DNA of 6,218 bases from positions 1 through 6,218 of the forward strand of contig JAIRTS010000200.1 of the NCBI GenBank assembly GCA_031254795.1, read 5' to 3'. The position numbers were made by a program, and so were the translations under genes. The notes under the pieces were generated by a model, which worked only from the letters and a program-made list of their open reading frames with translations, had not been told where the DNA came from and ran no database searches. The stretch comes from Treponema sp. GTDB lineage: Bacteria; Spirochaetota; Spirochaetia; Treponematales; Breznakiellaceae. Positions 1 to 3,192 of this stretch are shown here, piece after piece (positions within the stretch are counted from its first letter, which is position 1; each line of letters opens with the position of its first letter).

Positions 1-187
1 GCCGATTCCCTTTTTGTCTTTCAGGGCTTGAAACACCGCGCCGCGCCGTACGGGTCGCCTCGCTCTTCGCGTCCGTCAAAGCCTTGTCCGCCGCGCCGGT
101 TAGGGACGCCAGTCCCTGAGTTTCGGCTTCAGGATCACGCCGTTCCGTTCCGCGCTTCGCGAGAATGGCCACCCAATTTTTCGCCAT
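1..187 (-). CDS. Partial small protein, N-terminal 62 residues; possible decayed gene
   Basis: An open minus-strand frame starts at ATG 187-185 and runs off the left edge without a stop. An in-frame stop at 218-220 and no other start codon in between fix this ATG. The protein begins MAKNWVAILAKRGTERRDP and continues with an Ala-rich, helix-like segment (GLASLTGAADKALTDAKSE, about residues 26-44). From memory, this resembles N-termini of small uncharacterised proteins of gut treponemes; I know no function. After about residue 49 the translation becomes Arg-rich and atypical, while the neighbouring frame reads VFQALKDKKGIG, which is more protein-like, so a frameshift is possible. No signal peptide or membrane segment is seen, and no clear Shine-Dalgarno site precedes the start. 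A TATAAA -10-like hexamer lies upstream on the same strand (plus positions 255-260) with no matching -35. The overlapping plus-strand frames look like noise. Confidence 0.42.
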   Translation of the reverse strand, partial: MAKNWVAILAKRGTERRDPEAETQGLASLTGAADKALTDAKSEATRTARRGVSSPERQKGNR

Positions 188-200
188 CGCCGGTCGCTCG

Positions 201-216
201 TCCCGGCTTGCCGGGA
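201..216. repeat. Near-perfect palindrome before the left-edge gene
   Basis: TCCCGGC-TT-GCCGGGA is a 7-bp perfect inverted repeat with a 2-bp centre. In RNA it would fold as a 6-bp stem with a CTTG loop. It ends 14 bp upstream of the minus-strand start codon at 187. It could be a protein-binding operator or a hairpin covering the ribosome site. It could also belong to a dispersed GC-rich repeat. Confidence 0.5.
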
Positions 217-304
217 ATCAGTCTGTTGCAATCTCCCCGCCGTACTCCCCGCTTTTTATAGTTTTTTCCCAAACCCATCTGGTTTCGCGGCGGCTGCGAC
301 GCGT

Positions 305-352
305 CTGGCGCCGTGAAATGGCGTCAGCCACGGAAAAACGGTGTCCGCCATT
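305..352. repeat. Two mutually exclusive weak hairpins
   Basis: CTGGCGCC (305-312) pairs with GGCGTCAG (320-327), 8 bp including one G-U pair, over a 7-nt loop. Alternatively AATGGCG (317-323) pairs with CGCCATT (346-352), with an inner CAC/GTG pairing (329-331 with 341-343). The two stems share bases, so only one can form at a time. No T-run follows either, so they are not standard terminators. Confidence 0.3.
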
Positions 353-519
353 GGCTTGAGAGAAGTTGTTTTCAATGAAATGAGCGAATTTGGAGACAAT
401 CCGAACCCGCGCGGAGATCGCGCGTTCGCGCGCTTCGCGTTCCGTCGTGAGATTTATAAAGCGCGGCGTGAAATTTAGAGAGTTCCCGGTAAAATTTTTA
501 GCTCTTATGACGGAATTTA

Positions 520-564
520 CCCATTCCCGCGTGACATCTGAAGATTCAGGAATGGGATTTTTTT
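520..564 (+). terminator. Intrinsic (Rho-independent) terminator, plus strand
   Basis: CCCATTCC (520-527) pairs perfectly with GGAATGGG (549-556). One base after the stem comes an uninterrupted run of seven T (558-564). The 21-nt interior can extend the helix: 532-534 pair with 546-548 and 536-538 with 543-545, leaving a TGAA tetraloop. This is the textbook layout of a plus-strand terminator, yet no plus-strand gene is seen upstream within the window. It may end a small RNA, a transcript of a lost gene, or unwanted transcription into the next block. Confidence 0.7.
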
Positions 565-574
565 ACATTCGCGC

Positions 575-691
575 CCTGTCTGAAAAGGAATCCTCTATCA
601 TCGCGGCGAATCAACTTCTGCGGGTGGGGGCATCTTTGCTCCCGCTACGGCGCGTACGTAGCGCGTAGCCGTTTGGTGAGACAGGATTTTT
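575..691 (+). repeat. Compact element bounded by inverted repeats, with two internal hairpins and a T-tail
   Basis: CCTGTCT (575-581) pairs with AGACAGG (679-685), which is followed by A and five T (687-691). Inside are two adjacent hairpins. In the first, 626-632 pairs with 637-643, 7 bp with one G-U and a 4-nt loop. In the second, GCTACG-g-CGC (644-653) pairs with GCGCGTAGC (661-669), 9 bp with one bulge and a 7-nt loop. The arrangement suits either a structured RNA with its own terminator or a small palindromic dispersed repeat (MITE/REP-like). Only one copy is visible here, so repeat status is an inference. Confidence 0.45.
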
Positions 692-780
692 GCTGTCAAT
701 CATTTTCGCAGGTTTCATTATAAACAAGTATGACGCGCTCTGAAAGAAAATACAAGAGGAACATACGTTTTAATGATTTT

Positions 781-809
781 TTTACGCGCGCCCAGGACAC
801 TGTTATAAT
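781..809 (+). promoter_or_regulatory. Promoter P1 (sigma-70 type, extended -10)
   Basis: A perfect -10 hexamer TATAAT (804-809) carries the extended TGn motif (TG at 801-802). A 4/6 -35 hexamer, TTTACG (781-786), lies at the ideal 17-bp spacing. Transcription would start near 816, giving a leader of about 120 nt before the tiny ribosomal-type gene at 936. It is the best promoter match in the window. Confidence 0.72.
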
Positions 810-829
810 AGCCCTATCTCTTCTCATAA

Positions 830-852
830 AACAAAGTCCCAATCACTTTGTT
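830..852 (+). promoter_or_regulatory. Perfect 8-bp hairpin in the 5' leader
   Basis: AACAAAGT (830-837) and ACTTTGTT (845-852) form a perfect stem around the 7-nt loop CCCAATC. It lies between P1 and P2, so only P1 transcripts contain it. No T-run follows on the plus strand, so it is not a terminator in that direction. An 8-bp DNA palindrome, GTCGCGAC, follows at 864-871, just before the P2 -35. A role in mRNA stability or regulator binding is possible but unproven. Confidence 0.45.
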
Positions 853-874
853 CTTTAAAGGGCGTCGCGACCTC

Positions 875-903
875 TTGACGTAATTGTCATTCCAGTTCAT
901 ACT
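875..903 (+). promoter_or_regulatory. Promoter P2 (sigma-70 type), gene-proximal
   Basis: A -35 hexamer TTGACG (875-880, 5/6) is followed after exactly 17 bp by CATACT (898-903, 4/6). The predicted start is near 910, giving a short leader that still contains the Shine-Dalgarno site at 924-928. P2 would make a short form of the transcript that P1 makes in a long form. Confidence 0.5.
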
Positions 904-923
904 ATGCCATACTTTAATACAAA

Positions 924-928
924 AGGAG
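924..928 (+). promoter_or_regulatory. Ribosome binding site deciding the GTG start at 936
   Basis: AGGAG, within AAAAGGAGA, sits 7 nt before GTG 936-938. It is the clearest Shine-Dalgarno sequence in the window. It supports a real 29-codon gene with a GTG start rather than the longer overlapping frame that begins at ATG 904, upstream of it. Confidence 0.8.
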
Positions 929-935
929 ACCCACC

Positions 936-1025
936 GTGCCCTGTGGAAGAAAACGTAAGCTGCAAAAGATTGCAACCCATAAACGCAAGAAGAAGCTTCG
1001 AAAGAACCGGCATAAGAAGAAGTAA
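936..1025 (+). CDS. AURKAIP1/COX24-domain small ribosomal protein (mS38/bS22-like), 29 aa
   Basis: This very small basic protein begins MPCGRKRKLQK and ends IATHKRKKKLRKNRHKKK. It is almost entirely Lys, Arg and His. The THKRKK-LRKNRHKKK core is the signature of bacterial AURKAIP1/COX24-domain proteins, related to the C-terminus of mitochondrial ribosomal protein mS38 and to mycobacterial bS22, which bind rRNA of the small subunit. Family members of this type are normally about 29-36 residues, so the gene looks complete. The GTG start follows a strong AGGAG at ideal spacing, and two promoters lie upstream. It ends 59 bp before dxs on the same strand, which suggests co-transcription. Recognition comes from motif memory. 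The ribosomal role is established for the relatives and inferred here. Its size means length-filtered gene calling easily misses it. Confidence 0.86.
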   Translation: MPCGRKRKLQKIATHKRKKKLRKNRHKKK

Positions 1026-1043
1026 TTCCGCCCGGGAGAATTC

Positions 1044-1067
1044 GGGAACGTCCGAAGGGGGGTTCCC
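1044..1067 (+). promoter_or_regulatory. Hairpin in the tiny gene-dxs spacer
   Basis: GGGAAC (1044-1049) pairs with GTTCCC (1062-1067) around a 12-nt loop. No T-run follows, so it is unlikely to be a full terminator. The loop and 3' arm contain the only purine-rich Shine-Dalgarno-like stretch before dxs (1055-1062, AA followed by six G). The fold could therefore lower dxs translation or mark an mRNA processing site between the two genes. Confidence 0.35.
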
Positions 1068-1084
1068 TCATTCTAAACCACGTT

Positions 1085-3013
1085 ATGGAAGACACCCCTC
1101 TATTATCACACATTGGCGGGCCGCGTGATTTAGTACGGTTGGATTATTCCGCTTTGACCGAGCTTGCCGCAGAGATACGAAAGGTAATAATTGCGACGGT
1201 AAGCCAAAACGGTGGTCATCTGGCGTCTAATTTGGGCGTAGTAGAATTGACTATCGCGTTGCACCGGATATTTCATTCTCCGCATGACAAGATTGTGTGG
1301 GATGTGGGGCACCAGTGCTATACGCATAAATTGCTTACGGGCAGGTATACCGGTGGCGCGTTATTTTCTCAATTACGGCGAATGGGCGGGTTGGCTGGTT
1401 TTCCGAAGTACAGCGAAAGCGCGCACGACGCCTTCAATACGGGTCACGCCTCAACCTCAATCTCAGCCGCGCTGGGCTTGCTTGCGGCGGCCCGGCTCAA
1501 AGGCGAGGAGCGGCGAGTGATAGCGGTTATTGGGGACGGGGCTCTCACCGGCGGGCTTGCGTACGAAGCCTTGTCCCACGCGGGGCAGCTTGGACTGCCG
1601 CTCATTGTCATTCTAAACGACAACACCATGTCGATAAGCAAAAATGTCGGCGGACTCTCCAAGTATTTAAGCCGCCTTTCCATGAAGTCAAAGTATCAGA
1701 ATTTCCGCCGGGGTTTTGACGCTCTTGTAAAAAAGATTCCCGTTATTGGTAAAACGCTTTATAACATCATTTACCGTTTGAAACGCGCGGTGAAAGCAAT
1801 TTTCTACACGGACAATTTTTTTGTCGATCTTGGTTTTGAGTATGTGGGGCCTATCAATGGACACGATGTAGCGCAGCTTGAAAGCCTGCTCTCTGATATC
1901 AGGAAGCTCGATCATCCGGTGGTGGCGCATGTGATTACCCAGAAAGGCAAGGGGTACAAGTATGCGGAAGCCAATCCAAGCGCCTATCATGGGGTGAGCG
2001 CTTTTTCAGTAGATGAAGGTCTGGCCGAGCCGAATACGGGACGATCTTTTACAAACGCCTTTGGAGAGGCAATTGTTGAGGCGGCGGCGCGCGACGGCGC
2101 GGTGACCGCCATTACCGCCGCCATGGAACATGGCGCCGGACTTGCGCCATTTAAGGAACGATTTCCCGAACGCCTGTTTGACGTTGGCATCGCCGAGGCG
2201 CACGCCGTCACCTTTGCCGCGGGGCTTGCCTATCAAGGGCTTCGTCCGGTGGTCGCGGTGTATTCCACCTTTGCCCAAAGGGCATATGACGCGGTCATCC
2301 ACGATGTGAGTCTGCAAAAGTTGCCGGTGGTGTTTTGTCTTGATCGCGCTGGATTCGTCGGCGGCGATGGGGAGACCCATCAAGGCTTGTTCGACATCGC
2401 GTTTTTTCGCATGGCGCCGAACATGACGATTCTCGCGCCCGCCAGCGGAAGCGAATTGAAGTCCATGCTTGATTTCGCCCTGTCAAGCCGGAACGCCGTG
2501 ATGATACGTTACCCAAAAGCCGGCTGCCCCGAAGAGTGCGACGGCTTTGCGGCGCCTCTGGAAAACGGGCGCGGCGTATTTATCCGCATGAACAACAACA
2601 CGCCGATATGCATCGCCTTCACCGGCAGCCTCTACACGCAGACGCTGGACGCGGCGGAACGGCTTGCCTCTTGGGGCATCACGGCTGATATATACAATCT
2701 CCGTTTCCTCAAACCTGTTGATGAAGACTACCTTGCCGGCCTTATGAACGCTTACAAGCTCATCGTTTTTGCTGAGGAAGGCGTTCGCGCTGGCGGTTTC
2801 TGTGAATACGCGGCGTCCCTCGCAATCAAACGGCGTTGTCATGGACATGTGGCGACGCTTTCCGTTGACGAACAACTCGACAGTCTTGGCAGCCGGAACG
2901 AGTTGTTGCGCATAAGCGGACTGGATGGAGAAGGCATCGCGGCGTTTGTCATAGCCGCTATAACGAAGAGCGACGTAGGGCTGAATAAGCCTTCCAAATA
3001 CGATCCAAATTAG
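1085..3013 (+). CDS. dxs: 1-deoxy-D-xylulose-5-phosphate synthase
   Basis: DXS is a cytoplasmic, thiamine diphosphate- and Mg-dependent enzyme. It condenses pyruvate and glyceraldehyde 3-phosphate to DXP, the entry to the MEP isoprenoid pathway and a precursor for thiamine and pyridoxal. At 642 residues it matches the family's usual 620-640. The N-terminal domain has NGGHLASNLGVVEL (His45), the ThDP/Mg motif GDGALTGG (150-157, Asp151) and NDNTMSIS (178-185, Asn180). The transketolase-like pyrimidine domain (about 320-480) has the catalytic Glu371 in GIAEAHAVT, STFAQRAYD with Arg399, and GGDGETHQG with Asp428 and His432. A transketolase C-terminal domain follows, ending in GSRNELLRISGLDGEGI. 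Most relatives have AEQHAV where this one has AEAHAV. ATG 1085 fits the family N-terminus (LLSHIGGPRDL), but the nearest G-rich stretch is 22 nt upstream, so initiation looks weak or unusual. The last 14 or so residues form a non-conserved tail. It is probably co-transcribed with the tiny ribosomal gene. Confidence 0.97.
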   Translation: MEDTPLLSHIGGPRDLVRLDYSALTELAAEIRKVIIATVSQNGGHLASNLGVVELTIALHRIFHSPHDKIVWDVGHQCYTHKLLTGRYTGGALFSQLRRMGGLAGFPKYSESAHDAFNTGHASTSISAALGLLAAARLKGEERRVIAVIGDGALTGGLAYEALSHAGQLGLPLIVILNDNTMSISKNVGGLSKYLSRLSMKSKYQNFRRGFDALVKKIPVIGKTLYNIIYRLKRAVKAIFYTDNFFVDLGFEYVGPINGHDVAQLESLLSDIRKLDHPVVAHVITQKGKGYKYAEANPSAYHGVSAFSVDEGLAEPNTGRSFTNAFGEAIVEAAARDGAVTAITAAMEHGAGLAPFKERFPERLFDVGIAEAHAVTFAAGLAYQGLRPVVAVYSTFAQRAYDAVIHDVSLQKLPVVFCLDRAGFVGGDGETHQGLFDIAFFRMAPNMTILAPASGSELKSMLDFALSSRNAVMIRYPKAGCPEECDGFAAPLENGRGVFIRMNNNTPICIAFTGSLYTQTLDAAERLASWGITADIYNLRFLKPVDEDYLAGLMNAYKLIVFAEEGVRAGGFCEYAASLAIKRRCHGHVATLSVDEQLDSLGSRNELLRISGLDGEGIAAFVIAAITKSDVGLNKPSKYDPN

Positions 3014-3146
3014 CGGGAGCCAATGGGCTGGAGCGCGCGAGCTTTTCGCTGTCATCGCGCTCAAATTCCGTATCTACCATCCCTTCAAGCGCAATGCCAT
3101 AGTCCGCGTTTGAAAAAAGTCCTTCTCCTAACCCCCAATTCCTCTG
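2958..3146 (-). pseudogene. Possible antisense gene remnant over the dxs 3' end
   Basis: A 62-codon open minus-strand frame runs from an upstream stop (3147-3149) to TAG at 2960-2958. It has no good start codon: the first ATG is at 3080 and has no ribosome site at a usable distance. Even so, its translation looks unusually natural, with segments GLGEGLFSNADYGIALEGMV and DTEFERDDSEKLARSSPLAP followed by ANLDRIWKAYSAL, and its codons resemble those of the neighbouring genes. I do not recognise a family. It may be the 3' remnant of a convergent gene whose 5' part was lost, or a chance frame. It overlaps the last 56 bp of dxs, where the DXS tail is not conserved. Confidence 0.22.
3031..3062 (+). 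terminator. Weak hairpin after dxs without a T-run
   Basis: GAGCGCG (3031-3037) pairs with CGCGCTC (3056-3062). Inside, AGC (3040-3042) pairs with GCT (3048-3050) around TTTTC. The stem is GC-rich and begins 17 bp after the dxs stop, the right place for a terminator. AAATTCC follows rather than a T-run, so it may act as a 3' mRNA-stabilising hairpin or a weak terminator. Confidence 0.3.
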
Positions 3147-3155
3147 TTACGCCTC

Positions 3156-3185
3156 TTGCCTAATTTTTTCATTTTTCGCTATACT
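3156..3185 (+). promoter_or_regulatory. uvrA promoter, predicted to give a leaderless mRNA
   Basis: A -10 hexamer TATACT (3180-3185, 5/6) is preceded by TTGCCT (3156-3161, 4/6) with an 18-bp AT-rich spacer. The expected start is 6-8 nt after the -10, at 3192-3194. This coincides with the A of ATG 3193, the start that fits the UvrA family. No LexA-like operator of a type I recognise is visible. Confidence 0.55.
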
Positions 3186-3192
3186 AATGTTT

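Larger units (their letters stand above)
188..780. other. Long non-coding stretch with RNA-like structure
   Basis: No convincing protein gene lies between the left-edge frame and the first promoter of the next block. Plus-strand frames here start at TTG codons or lack ribosome sites, have Arg/Ser-rich low-complexity translations, and run across a strong terminator hairpin. The stretch does hold a palindrome (201-216), overlapping weak hairpins (305-352), two exact copies of the self-complementary CGCGCTTCGCG counting the one inside the left-edge frame (151-161 and 429-439), an intrinsic terminator (520-564) and a compact element with closing inverted repeats (575-691). Positions 692-780 are AT-richer and show only possible promoter-like AT tracts. 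No tRNA or rRNA was recognised. Confidence 0.6.

Noticed and set aside
28..359. Two overlapping plus-strand frames of 77 and 64 codons
   Set aside because: Their composition is Pro/Arg/Ser-rich with no domain, and they mostly oppose the more convincing minus-strand start at 187. They may be conserved only as part of a repeat.
390..668. A 92-codon plus-strand frame
   Set aside because: It starts at TTG with no ribosome site, reads through the terminator hairpin and T-run at 520-564 and the hairpins at 626-669, and has an Arg/Ser-rich noise-like translation.
730..858. A 42-codon plus frame beginning MTRSERKYKRNIRFNDFF
   Set aside because: The translation looks fairly natural, but there is no ribosome site at usable distance and the frame runs straight through promoter P1 (781-809) and the leader hairpin (830-852). 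It was kept out for lack of support.
814..1113. A 99-codon minus-strand frame opposite the leader, tiny gene and dxs start
   Set aside because: It opposes well-supported plus-strand promoters and a conserved small gene, and its translation shows no domain.
904..1128. A 74-codon frame starting at ATG 904 over the tiny ribosomal gene
   Set aside because: Its start lies upstream of the strong AGGAG (924-928), which serves GTG 936 in another frame. Its translation has no family resemblance, unlike the 29-codon product.
3187..3192. ATG 3187 as the uvrA start, two codons upstream of ATG 3193
   Set aside because: It adds Met-Phe not typical of the family, has no Shine-Dalgarno, and lies only 2 nt after the -10 hexamer, so a transcript from that promoter would not include it. 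It remains possible if uvrA is read from an upstream promoter.
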